64,000 nt of DNA. Source: Lithospermum erythrorhizon. Taxonomy: Eukaryota > Streptophyta > Magnoliopsida > Boraginales > Boraginaceae. Below, piece by piece: positions 12,493 to 22,640 of this stretch. Each line of letters opens with the position of its first letter. Positions within the stretch are counted from its first letter, which is position 1. Below the pieces are notes generated by a model. That model was given only the letters and a program-made list of their open reading frames with translations, was not told where the DNA came from and did no database searches. Where the stretch lies: assembly GCA_019722365.1 (NCBI GenBank), contig JADFUC010002248.1, forward strand, positions 124,001 through 188,000, read 5' to 3'. A program made the position numbers and the translations under genes.

Positions 12493-12606
12493 ATGATTGT
12501 ATTTTTGTATTATTCCATAGTATAGATATGGCCCGTTAGGTTAATGATGTATATATTGTGTAAAAATATTATTATTGGAATACAAGAGTCATTATTCTCT
12601 TTAACA
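12493..12606 (+). repeat. Right LTR-like direct repeat of the copia relic
   Basis: The partner of 10,561-10,680, with several substitutions and small gaps. It directly follows the 3' end of the RNase H region, as a 3' LTR should. I could not identify a target-site duplication. Confidence 0.6.
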
Positions 12607-12637
12607 AATTTCTCTTTGTTTCAAAGTTTTTTTATTC

Positions 12638-12790
12638 CCTCCATCCCAAAAAAGTATGTCACATTTCATTTATTAGCCAAACTTTTATAAACTTTGACTG
12701 TGAATTATGATCTGTTAGATTCGCTTCAATTCTATATTTTTGAAATATCAAATTTTATAATTTTCACTGGGGTACATTATTGTATATAAT
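12638..12790. repeat. Stowaway-like MITE end
   Basis: It starts CCCTCCATCCC and continues with a TGTCACATTT / GCCAAA / ACTTTGAC series. The series parallels, on the other strand, the termini at 693-824 and 58,257-58,386. The second end is not located. Confidence 0.5.
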
Positions 12791-12944
12791 TTACGCTTTA
12801 AGCCACAGACGTGGCATCGCTGAAAGCTCAAAACTTTTATTACTCGTGATTATGAAAGATGTGAAGATGTACAACTATCAACCTTAAAATGCTTTAGAAA
12901 ATTACAAACATGCATCATAGAAGAGACTAGAGATTCAATGGGGA

Positions 12945-12992
12945 GGGTTTACGGGAGAAGGGTAAGGGTGGGGGTGGGGGTGGGGTGGGGTG
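12945..12992 (+). other. G-rich tract, candidate G-quadruplex
   Basis: Within 12,961-12,992 there are at least five runs of three to five G separated by single T or short spacers. This fits the G3+N1-7 rule for a G-quadruplex. It stands out in AT-rich surroundings and is not next to a recognised gene. Confidence 0.6.
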
Positions 12993-13029
12993 AGTTTCAA
13001 TGTGCACACGGAAAACAGTAACATTTTTT

Positions 13030-13970
13030 GTCATGAAATTACTTAATTGTTCTGCATATGGCTTGTGCTCAACATGATCCATGAATGGAGGGATCGTGCT
13101 CTCAACATGATCCTTTTATCTTTTTATGTATTAGTATTGTGTATGGGGCGATCCGTGAGAGCAAGATCATCGTGCTCCAACATGATCCATTTTTGTTTTA
13201 TTTATTTTAAATAGTGCTACACGATCCTCTTATTATATTCTAATTTGAAAATATTTATTTATGAAGTACAATATTTATAAATGGTGTTGAATTATTAATT
13301 GCTAGTTAAACACAATTAATATTAAAATTATAATTAAATATTAAACAAATGATATATAAAAATTAAATAAGTTGGCGAATACAATTAATAATGAAAATTA
13401 GAATCATATCTAGTAGCACCTCGCGGTGTATCCGCATTGTGTAACACATTATCATTATTTCTTTTACTTGAAATGTATAAATTGAATATATCACATTTAT
13501 GTATTCAACATGCAAATTAGAATTATAAAATTAAATTCTAATTACTACTCCCTTCCTTTTTTTAGTTGTCATTTTAGTCATTTGCACATGGATTAAGAAA
13601 AATATAAAGAAGCCAAAACGTATCAAAAATTACGTGAATGACAACTCAATCAAACACATGACGTATTAGCTTGTTAATTGTTATAAAATTAGTCAAAAAT
13701 ATATTCAAAATATAAAATTGCTATTTATTACGCTTAAACGACAACTAAAATAAATAAATTTTTCGCATTAAAACGACAATTAAGAAAAATAAGTACTTAA
13801 ATGTTAAAAAGATAATAAAGGACAATCATTGGCTAATCATTACTGGTTGAAGGATTGTGTATTCTCCACGATCTAAGGGTGGAGGATCATGTGGCATAGA
13901 TGATCATGCACCTCTACACGATCCTCACCCCACCGATCGCATAACATACGATCCTCATTCCAGGACCATC
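13030..13970. mobile_element. GATC-rich arrays flanking ~0.6 kb, possible DNA transposon
   Basis: Short motifs of the CATGATCC / GGATCRTG type repeat many times at 13,071-13,220 and again, largely inverted, at 13,861-13,965. Clustered subterminal motifs in both orientations are typical of CACTA or hAT transposons, so this may be one non-autonomous element. No transposase, clear terminal inverted repeat or target duplication was found. A separate MITE at 13,546-13,797 sits inside it. Confidence 0.35.
13546..13797. mobile_element. MITE, about 250 bp
   Basis: The left end CTCCCTTCCTTTTTTTAGTT and the right end match as imperfect inverted repeats centred on TAGTTGTCATTTTA / TTAAAACGACAATTA. The interior is AT-rich and has no open frame. 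Confidence 0.5.
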
Positions 13971-14900
13971 ACCATAATTTCACTTAAATTTTACTGTTCG
14001 GTGTGCTTATCGTCCCACCCTGTTTCAATGGGTGAGAAGGGGGGACTCTGAGTTGTTATACACACACCCAAATAATACGGCCAAAGCAGAAATGAATGGC
14101 CCTCAAGTGCTCAGTAGTAGCTGGTGAAGCTTATTGCCAGAAAATTATTATTTCATTAAAAGCTTACTATTCCTACAGATATTGTCAGCTCGAGGGACGT
14201 GTTTGTTTAATCTTTTTACAGCACACAAACGTGCAAGACGACGTCCAACTGTCCAAGTATACTCAGAACATTTTTTTTATAGCTAAATCAATTTTAATCG
14301 ATGAAACGAAATCGATATAAATATTTGGCCACAAAATTCGAAATTCATAAAAATTAAAAAATATTTCTAATTTAACTACACTAATTATTTCTGAATATAA
14401 CTAAGAGTTAATTATATTTAATTAATTAGTTAAGATACTTTGCCACTCAATTAAAAATTATCTAATAGCAACTCTGATACATAAAAATTTAATGTAACCC
14501 GAAAACATCCTAGCGATAGAATAGCCGTCAGTTATATAACATATGTTATATGTATCTTATTCCAATTCGAATCCGTATGTTATTAAGCCGACTAAGAATC
14601 TAAGAAGATGACAAAGTACACTATAAAGACAAAGTACATACTACTGCTTATCAAACTAGAAATAAGATAGTACACAAACCAGCACTAATTTACAAGGTTG
14701 TTATTAGTATTCAAATTGTATTTTGATTAATTACACTTGCCCTTATAAGAAAGAAGATCTCAAGAGCACTAGTTGTCCGAACCAACCAAGAGATGTCTCC
14801 AGAAAGAACGTCTCAAGATCAGTACATGGCTATGGATTCAGAGATTAACTACTAAGATCAAAAGTTGTTTCTGATACAATTCCCAAACGAGTTTATAATA
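13971..14900. other. Intergenic / upstream of the F-box pseudogene
   Basis: No gene seen. An 18-bp perfect palindrome (ATATAACATATGTTATAT) lies at 14,534-14,551. Open frames at 13,857 and 14,096 have no recognisable domain. Confidence 0.45.
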
Positions 14901-16208
14901 ATGAACATACTAGGATTTTCCCATACTCGTTCCTCAACTCTCTTAAGTAAGCTACCGAAGATATTCTGATTGAGATATTAGTTCGAGTTCCTGCGGATGT
15001 TGTTGTACTACTGTGTCCACTCTATGGAATTTGATATCCTCGCCTTTTATTCGTAGACTTACATCTAGCAGAGCCGATCCTATCTATGTCGCGTCCAATC
15101 TGTATATCTTGATGGATGTCATAGCAAGGCTCAATTGAGTACTGTGGATTGTACCAGGAAAACAAAATGTATGGATTTGGTGTCTGATCGTATCATTGCT
15201 GAAATAAATTGTACTATGTGGGGTTCGTGTGGAGGTTTACTGGCTTCTTGGAGCAGTTTCGAAAAAGGTTGCTTTATTGTCAACCCTATCACCGGGGAAA
15301 ATAGAGACATCTCAACTCCAAGCTTGAATGGATATATTTGTGGTTTCTTCTTCGATCGCTTCCAAGGTCGATACAAGCTACTCTATGTTGATGTGTCCAA
15401 TTCGAACATAAATGATGTGTACTACATGTTCGACTTGTCTGAGAGCGTGTGGAGAAAACTAGATATGACAAAGTCTTGTTTAGATAGTCGTCCTAGTAGT
15501 TGGTACCCTGGAGTAATTGTGGGTGATGCTCTGCATTGGATTGCGCATTCCTCTTATCCTTATCTTTGCTCCAAGATGGTGGTGGTGTTCAAGATTGAAA
15601 CTCAAGAGTTGTACTCTTTGCCCCATCCTCCTGTAGCAAGAGGGGGTAATAATGGAGGCAATTTGATATCTGCCACAACTACATGTGATTTTGATACTCA
15701 TGAAAGCTACATGCAACTCACAGCTAAAGATGGACAACTGTGTTTCTGCCATTCAATTGTTGAAGAAAGAGCCGTCGACCTTTGGATCTTGGAAGATTAT
15801 GACAACTGGGGATTATCATGGGTTAAGAAGTTCAAAGTCAACCTTGTATCCATTCACAATATATTCCGATCGACCACAAGAAGTGGTATGGGTCATTATC
15901 TTAGAGGCTTAAGAATTGGGAGCCCTCAAAATGGAAGCAACGAGATTTTGGTTACCTTCATCAATTGCCATTGGAAAGGATTGTATGGGTACCATTTGGA
16001 GACCCATCGTAGCAGGCAGCTTGAAACACCGGGGTCAAAGAAGATTAAAATGTTTGATTGCGTCGTGCTTCCTTATACAAAAACAATGTTATCCCCTTGG
16101 TGTTCCGTGCAAAGTTCCTATGCATGTCACCAAGAAAACATGCAGAAAAGATCACAAGTTACGCTGCTTTCCTTATACCAAAAACAACGTTATCGCCTAC
16201 GTTTCTAG
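14901..16208 (+). pseudogene. F-box protein with FBA_1 domain (CPR1/CPR30-like), frameshifted
   Basis: F-box/FBA proteins are substrate receptors of SCF ubiquitin ligases. From ATG at 14,901 the frame runs to an F-box start (SKLP) and then breaks. The F-box continues in another frame (DILIEILVRVPADVVVL), then in a third (VSTLWNLISSPFIRRLTSSR). After one more shift near 15,110-15,130 a long open frame to 16,208 (about 355 codons) carries the FBA region. Landmarks there include GSCGGLLASW, VNPITGE, FFFDRFQGRYKLLYV, VIVGDALHWIA and VDLWILEDY. The three shifts lie at about 14,959, 15,013 and 15,115. None has a convincing intron to explain it. The FBA frame itself has no ATG upstream in phase. I read this as a recent pseudogene; sequencing errors in the first 250 bases are the alternative. 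Confidence 0.75.
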
Positions 16209-16907
16209 CTTTTAATTTTGTGAATATGTATCTACTTAACGAAAGTCCTCAGGGCTAAGATTATTTATTTAATTATAATGACAATACAACTTATAAAAAT
16301 AAATTGTTAATTGCTTGGCTAATACGCTAACGACTAATAGCCTGCTTTTCAAGATACTTAATCTGCCTTCCTTCATAACTATACTCTACATTATATTCTT
16401 TGGAGCACTTACTCTACATTTTTTGTAACACTTACTTTAACTGTCTTTAGTTATAAATTTATATATTCATAATTTGCAATACTATGTAATCGATACTTTG
16501 TAATCGTACTATTCATCGCTAATTAACACAATTAAAAAATTGTTTGGCTAACATAACTTATAATATGATTTCTTTCTACATTGCTGAACATTTCTTATTT
16601 TCGACATTCCGAAACGAACTCCAGCAAATCACCACCATTCTAGCACTTGCAGAGATCTAATGAATCTCATCCATTAGGACTCACCGTTCGAACATCAGTT
16701 TTTTCTATAAACTTGTGTATAGTTTAAAGGATTTACAGGTTAAAGGTTACATAATTACACTAGCAATGTAGAGCAATAGAAAGAGGAAACAAATAAATAA
16801 ATAGCAGAAGAAGCTATCTTGATCTTGGTATGCATATGTTCACAACAACAGAAGACTACCAAATCTACAACCCTTTTTTGATTGCTTTCTTCAAAATCAT
16901 GACGGCT

Positions 16908-17080
16908 TTACAAGCTGTATGTGGTAGGGAGACCCATCCACAATAGAATTCTTCTAGGCCGATCGAGATACCTGGCTTGCCATGCAGGCTCATCACTCTC
17001 GTAAATAAATCCGCTTTTCTTGTATAGGTTTTTCGCTGCCTCATTATCCACGGCAACATGGACATATAAATCACTTATAC
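16908..17080 (-). pseudogene. Orphan last exon of a GCN5-related N-acetyltransferase (GNAT)
   Basis: On the minus strand, after an acceptor (TTTTAG) at 17,082-17,081, an open exon reads ISDLYVHVAVDNEAAKNLYK, then SGFIYESDEPAWQARYL, then RPRRILLWMGLP and a stop at 16,908. This is the C-terminal part of the GNAT fold, with the acetyl-CoA-proximal N-x-x-A-x-x-L-Y-x-K-x-G-F motif, as found in plant plastid-type GNATs. No upstream exon with the Q/RxxGxG/A loop was found above 17,080, up to the next relic. The terminal exon is intact but alone, so the locus is probably a truncated copy. Confidence 0.7.
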
Positions 17081-17265
17081 CTAAAATCATCAACACCAAA
17101 GTATCAAATAGCATGCACTAATCAAATTGACAAAACGGTAAAAAATACCAGATCACTAAATTGCACTGATCAGCTTATTAACATGTATTGTTAGATATCA
17201 ATTCTAAGGAGGACCGGAGGATAGCTAAAAAGAAGGTCCCAAGAAGGTCTCAAGATCAGTACATG

Positions 17266-17456
17266 CAATAGTTGATTGTTTAGTAGAAGTTTCTGTTCTT
17301 TTTACTTTGTCATATTGAGTAGGAAAACCTCATTTTAAATGTCTCATCTTTGGTAGTACTAATAGTTGATTGTTTAGAAAAAGTTTGTTTTTTCACTTTG
17401 TCATATTGACCAGCAAAACCCCATTTTATTAATTTCATCTTTGATACTATGTTACT
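17266..17456 (+). repeat. Tandem duplication, ~96-bp unit, two copies
   Basis: Two adjacent copies share 'aatagttgattgtttag', 'ttcactttgtcatattga' and 'aaaacc(t/c)catttta' in the same order. It lies just upstream of the GNAT exon on its coding strand. Confidence 0.65.
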
Positions 17457-17535
17457 CTTGAAACAATTCTTATAGGGTAGAATGCATGTGTTCCTTGAGC
17501 ATGCTTAGATGTGCTAATATCTGACTTTAATGCAG

Positions 17536-17935
17536 GATCGTGTGCGAACTGATACTTACAGAAATGCTATAATGCATTACCACAGAGGTTGATTGCAGGC
17601 AAGTAAGTTACATACTCTATCTACAATTGGTTTCCTTTTCCTCTTTCACGTCCAAGTGTTTTTATACAAGAGTTTAGTCTAGTTTTAAAATGTCCTCATC
17701 TACTGCTATATTCTTTACAATGCTTCAGGTAGTTTGTGATGCTCTGCATAATAAAATTGAATGAATGATATATAAACTCATTTAGTTCTATATACTTGAC
17801 TTTCACCTTCTTTTGGAGACTAAAGTAATGTCTCATGGTCATGGTTTAGTCGTGGTCGATGTTGGTTGTGAATGGCATCTTTTCTATTTTTTGTGCTCAT
17901 TCTTGGTGCAAAAAGGGTACGATGTTTCAGATAAA
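17536..17935 (+). pseudogene. PRMT6-like pseudogene fragment, two decayed exons
   Basis: Exon-like block 17,536-17,602 follows an acceptor (AATGCAG). It reads DRVRTDTYRNAIMHYHR and, after a one-base frame change, LIAGK, ending at a canonical donor GTAAGT. A second block at about 17,850-17,930 reads VVDVGC, then after frame changes GIFSIFCA, matching the methyltransferase motif I region (VxDVGCGTGILSIFCA). These are consecutive N-terminal-half exons of a type I PRMT. No later exons follow. The order relative to the C-terminal exons at 38-322 rules out one gene, so this is a separate unprocessed, truncated copy. Confidence 0.75.
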
Positions 17936-19800
17936 TGCTGAATTGAATTTAGGGATTTCCAATATAGTTATTTAATTGACCTAAACAGCATGTGAAGAAA
18001 GCACAGAACTTGCATTATCATCCAGAGTCACCCGACCCATTTTATTCCTCAAAGTTCAGCTAATTATTTCATTTACGGTATCCTTTCTTATCACTACATG
18101 TATATTATATGATATAATCTACGGTCATTTAACATTCACGCATAAATCTGCATTCTTCATCTTCTATTCGAACGACTTCTTGTGATATTTTATATTAAAG
18201 TTGTTATTTATATCAAAATTCTAAAAGCTCTATATCGCAATATTAATCACATATATACTATCGTTTAATTTTTATTAAAAATTATCGATAAGACATGGGC
18301 TCTAAAAAGGGGTATGTCATCTTTATTCCATTGATTTTAATATAATTCATCCTGGAAAGATTTTACATTCGAACAAGCGACATCTAACGCATGACTTTTC
18401 TTTAAGTATTTTCGCTAAATCGAGACTTCTATAAAAGGTCTTGATATTATTCTGATTGTCTAAATATTACTGAAATAATCATCAATTAAAATACGTTAAA
18501 AGCGAGACATAAAATAAAATCAATAAATAGAACTATAAATAATTTATACTACTAATCAATCGGTAAGAATATTTTCTTAAATAAATAAATAAAATAACAT
18601 ACGCATTTTTAATTAAAAGAGAAAAGGATGTAATCTAACAATAAATAAAATTACATGAAATCCAACTAAAATTATATTGTTAAAAATTATAAGGATTATA
18701 TAATATGAATAAAATGAATTATAATATAAATCAAAAGTATAATTTATCAATTTATGTAAATAGTTAATTACTTTATCTATTATCTCGATTTAAATGTTTG
18801 AAACATAAATACTTACGTGCAACCATACATTTGACTAGTATTATAAAATAGAAGACACCAAATGGTGCTCACAAAGGAGGTAGACGATCTTCGACTTAAA
18901 TTCTTAAAACTATGAAATCGTAAAAGTTGAAAATATTATCTACATATTTTAAACTTTATTATCTAAAAGTTCAATTTTCATTCTTAAATCGTCAAAATTT
19001 CTCCATCTTTATACAAGATGATATATGTATAAAATATAATTAAATTATTATAGTAAAGTAGATCTAATAATAATAATTAAAATAGTACGAAGTTTTGAAA
19101 ACTAAACAAACCATTATACATCGCTTACTATTCGTAACTATTATTTCATATATATTAGTAATAAAATATATCCTATCAGTTAAAATTTATATGTCATCAC
19201 ATAAAAAATTAAAGATCATTATTTCACTAAGAAAAAATCAACTTTCAGACAAGCTTCTACTCATCGATTTTAAGAATCACACGTAACGAGATTCGTTTCT
19301 TAGTAGTGTTAATACATTCTTTGAGTTTAAAAATGAATCGCATGGTTTGAAAACAATGACTATATAATAAGTTAATAAGATGATGAGAAAATTATACGCA
19401 TATGTTTACATTATATTCTCTAAGAATTATAATTTCAATATTATTGTGGTACAACCCCCATTACTTAAACATTGTCAAGTTTGATTTTTTATTAGTTGAC
19501 TTTTATAAATTTTGAACTTCAATATTTTTTTTTATGTACAATTGATTGTTATTATAATTTTTAGAAAATTGTTAAAAGTTAAGTATATCATTTACGCAAT
19601 ACGAGCATGATTTTTCAAGAAATACAAATTCTTCTATTTCAGATGTGAATACTACATAATTATGATCATCTAACACATTTGTATATATTCATTGTCTAAT
19701 ACATTATTACTCCATTAGCATAATTATGATCATCTAAGTAAATTAATGATCCCTATATATTTGAGAAATCTAACTAAATAACCAATATAATTTTTCAATC
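17936..19800. other. Intergenic, no gene recognised
   Basis: Very AT-rich. A short open frame at 19,095-19,286 + is low-complexity and unsupported. Confidence 0.5.
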
Positions 19801-19807
19801 ATTTAAA

Positions 19808-20620
19808 TATAAAAGTTATGAATACTACATGCCTAATTTATCTCTAGAAGATAGTTAAATTTTCTTTTTAATAATTAAAATTATTTAAATCTCAACCAGC
19901 AAAAATTTAAAATTAAAATTATTAAATCTCAACCAACAAAAATTTAAAATTATGAATATCTAAAGGTTGCTTCGATTTATTTTCAATAATCAAAATTATT
20001 AAGAATTTAACCACTATGAATACTACATACAAAACCCATCTTTAAAAGAGAGTTAAATTTTTTCAATAGTCAAAATTTGTTAAGTTCTCAACCAACAAAA
20101 CTTAAAAATTATAAAAACATCATAGTATCCCCATCTCTAAAAAGTTAATTGATTTTCCTTTTTAATAGTTAAAATGATTTAAAAGTCGACAACCAAAATT
20201 TAAAATTTATAAATACTAAATTTCACATCCATCTCTAAAAGATTGTTCAATTTTTTTGTTCAATAATAAAAATTATTTAAAAGTCAATGCACAAACTAAA
20301 GAATTCACAAGACCGACACACCTTCATCTTCAAAATATTCATGAATTTTCTTTTACCACCTTCATCTCTAAAATATTCATGAATTTTTCTTTTCTAAATA
20401 CAAAATTATTTAAAACTCAACTCAAAATTTAAAATTTATAAATACTAAATAATGACATCGCATTTAAAAGATCGCTCAATTTTTTTTTTCAACAACAATA
20501 ATTATTTAAAACTCTACCAACAAAATTGATAACTTATTATTAATATATACTTATTACCTTCATAGCTAAGAGATTTTTCAATAGTCAAAATTAATAAATT
20601 TTATTATCTTAATTATTGAT
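19808..20620 (+). repeat. Array of a ~100-bp AT-rich tandem repeat
   Basis: About eight degenerate units with a period near 95-105 bases. Each contains CATCTCTAAAAGAT(A/T)GTTCAATTT-like, CAATAATCAAAATTATTTAAA, CTCAACCAACAAAA and TAAAATTTATGAATACTAC-like segments in that order. Landmark CATCTCTAAA-type sequences fall near 19,840, 19,958, 20,037, 20,139, 20,230, 20,363, 20,458 and 20,561. Confidence 0.75.
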
Positions 20621-21119
20621 ATACATGTTTGGTTTGAATCAAAATTACCATATTAACACTAAAGTAAGTTGAAAATATTATAAGTTGATATACATATTTT
20701 ACATAATAATATTACAAAATTTTATAAAGTATTTGAGTTCAAAATTAAAACATCAACTTGTCATAATTATTACGTCATTCATACATGATTTGAATACTTT
20801 TATGCATCACAGAAAGATTGTCTAGATTAATTTAATGAATAAATTAACAAACTTTAATTTATATACATAATATTGATTTGAATAACAAGTTAGTAATGCT
20901 TTTAGTAAATTACTTTAAATATATTAATACTTTAAATATTTTCATATCTTATATTATATAATACCAGATAACATAAAACAATACAAATGTGTTTTCCTGC
21001 TTTCTTCATTAAATCTGTGATAATGACTTTGACTTATACTCTTACTTCCAATACGGACAATCAATGTTAACAAATTTACACGCTTTCAAAACAAAAATTT
21101 AAAAATTCTTCAACTTTCA

Positions 21120-21350
21120 TGATTGAAGCTCAACCAACAAAACTTAAAAATTATGAAAATATCGTACTACTCCATCTCTAAAGGGTTAATTGATTTTCTT
21201 TTTGAATAATTAAAATTATTTAAAAGTCAATCACCAAAATTTAAAATTTACAAATACAATATTTCACATCCATTCTAAAGATAATTCAATTTTCTGCTCA
21301 ATAGTCAAAATTATTCTAAAACTCAACCGACAAACTATAAAATTATGAAG
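21120..21350 (+). repeat. Further units of the ~100-bp repeat
   Basis: About two more units in the same orientation, with CATCTCTAAAGGGTTAATTG near 21,173 and CATTCTAAAGATAATTC near 21,272, followed by the same AAAATTATT and CTCAACC(G/A)ACAAA parts. Confidence 0.65.
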
Positions 21351-21359
21351 ATTGTGTCA

Positions 21360-22400
21360 AAATCAATGAATACGATTCCCTTTATTATGCCCATCGCGAC
21401 ATCATAGATCAATTCATTTTACCGTAGTGGTTAAACGTGATTAATGAAACTTAGCTGGCTCACCTTAAGAATCAGATATTACTGGGCCTGGGTTCTCATG
21501 ATAATTTAAGGGTTATGAGATCAAGGATCTACTATTATCTCATTATATTGGCTGTAATTGGTCAAATTATTATTATTATACAACTTACTATTATTTGAGC
21601 CTGTAAAGGTCACACATACAATGATTATTTGAATTATATTTCATGTACGAAATTAAACAAGACGGTAATTGAGATATGTATTTCAATATATATATATGAG
21701 AAAGAGTATATATATATATATATATATATATGGTATATATATTTGTCAAATATATATCGATGAACATTAATTGGTTAAATTTTGCTAGTTTAATTAATTA
21801 AGTAATTGAAATTAATGAATGATAGTTATTTTTGATAGTTTACTGTTAGTATTTTAATTGACTTGTTAAGTTAATTAAATAGAACAACTCACTAGTGACT
21901 CATTATTTAATTAGCTACAAATCCATCTAATTAAGCTTACCCAGCTTAAGCTGATTTCTTAACTAGTCAGTTTATCTAAGTTAAATTAGGAATTGGTATA
22001 TATGAACGAGACAAGTGGTTTTTTTCATGACACGACATCACAACTTGCCTCATCCAACATGGGCCGCCTCTCCTCTCATTTGGAAGAACATTCTCTCTTC
22101 CATTTGTTCATCAAACCCCCAAGAAAGCTTCAAGTTTTGGATTCAACTCCTCCCGACGGGCGAATCTAGAGAATTTAATTGGGCGTCACGTTGAATCGAG
22201 AAAGCATTTGAAGGGGATACGCGGGAGGGCATCATTGGCGGGCGATTCTCATACCTTTCCTTTTCACATGTAAAGCATTTTGTATTCATATAAGAATAAT
22301 TATGTGATTTTAGATCGATTTATATCGTTGAGGATACTTGTATGTATGAATTGGTGATTAATCACAAATATAATTCATACTAGATTTTAACAGATTGCAT
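21360..22400. other. Intergenic; (TA)n tract and a GC-richer patch
   Basis: A TA dinucleotide run occupies 21,717-21,741. The 22,020-22,260 part is clearly GC-richer than its surroundings (CTCCTCCCGACGGGCG and similar) and resembles LTR or leader sequence, but nothing in it is specific enough to name. Confidence 0.4.
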
Positions 22401-22640
22401 ATTACCTCCATCTCTAATTTTCTTTGTCAGTAGTCACAATTATTTAAAACTCCACCAACAAAATTGATAACTTATGATTACTACATATTATAAAGTAAGT
22501 TCAAAATATTATATGTTGATATACATATTTACTACATATTATAACCTAAGTTCAAAATATTATATGTTGATATATATTTCACATAATATAACAAATTTTA
22601 TAAAGTATTTGAGTTCAAATTAAACGCCGCCTTGTCATAA
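22400..22640 (+). repeat. Remnant of the ~100-bp repeat plus a short local duplication
   Basis: One more unit begins CATCTCTAAT near 22,409. It is followed by two copies of a ~60-bp block ('actacatattata', 'aagttcaaaatattatatgttgatata'). Confidence 0.55.

Larger units (their letters stand above)
10561..12606 (+). mobile_element. Decayed Ty1-copia retrotransposon with short LTRs
   Basis: Direct repeats at 10,561-10,680 and 12,493-12,606 flank a GC-richer interior. On the + strand the interior keeps the reverse-transcriptase/RNase H half of a copia polyprotein, broken by frameshifts and stops. Near 11,640-11,790 are GKLEIFLGIK and, a little further, a KYA(L/F)DII-like segment followed by AKPSRFP. 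Near 11,825-11,900 is KYRALVGR followed by a region like the family's TRPD motif. Near 12,156-12,240 is HEYRALAKVTCELKWLKGLL, the RNase H region, and at 12,327 KHIGLDRYF, the C-terminal motif. Gag and integrase are not recognised. A 5S-rRNA-like segment lies inside at 11,047-11,130. Confidence 0.8.

Noticed and set aside
19808..20620. Possible CRISPR array because of regular spacing
   Set aside because: Units are contiguous diverged tandem copies without unique spacers, in a plant nuclear context.
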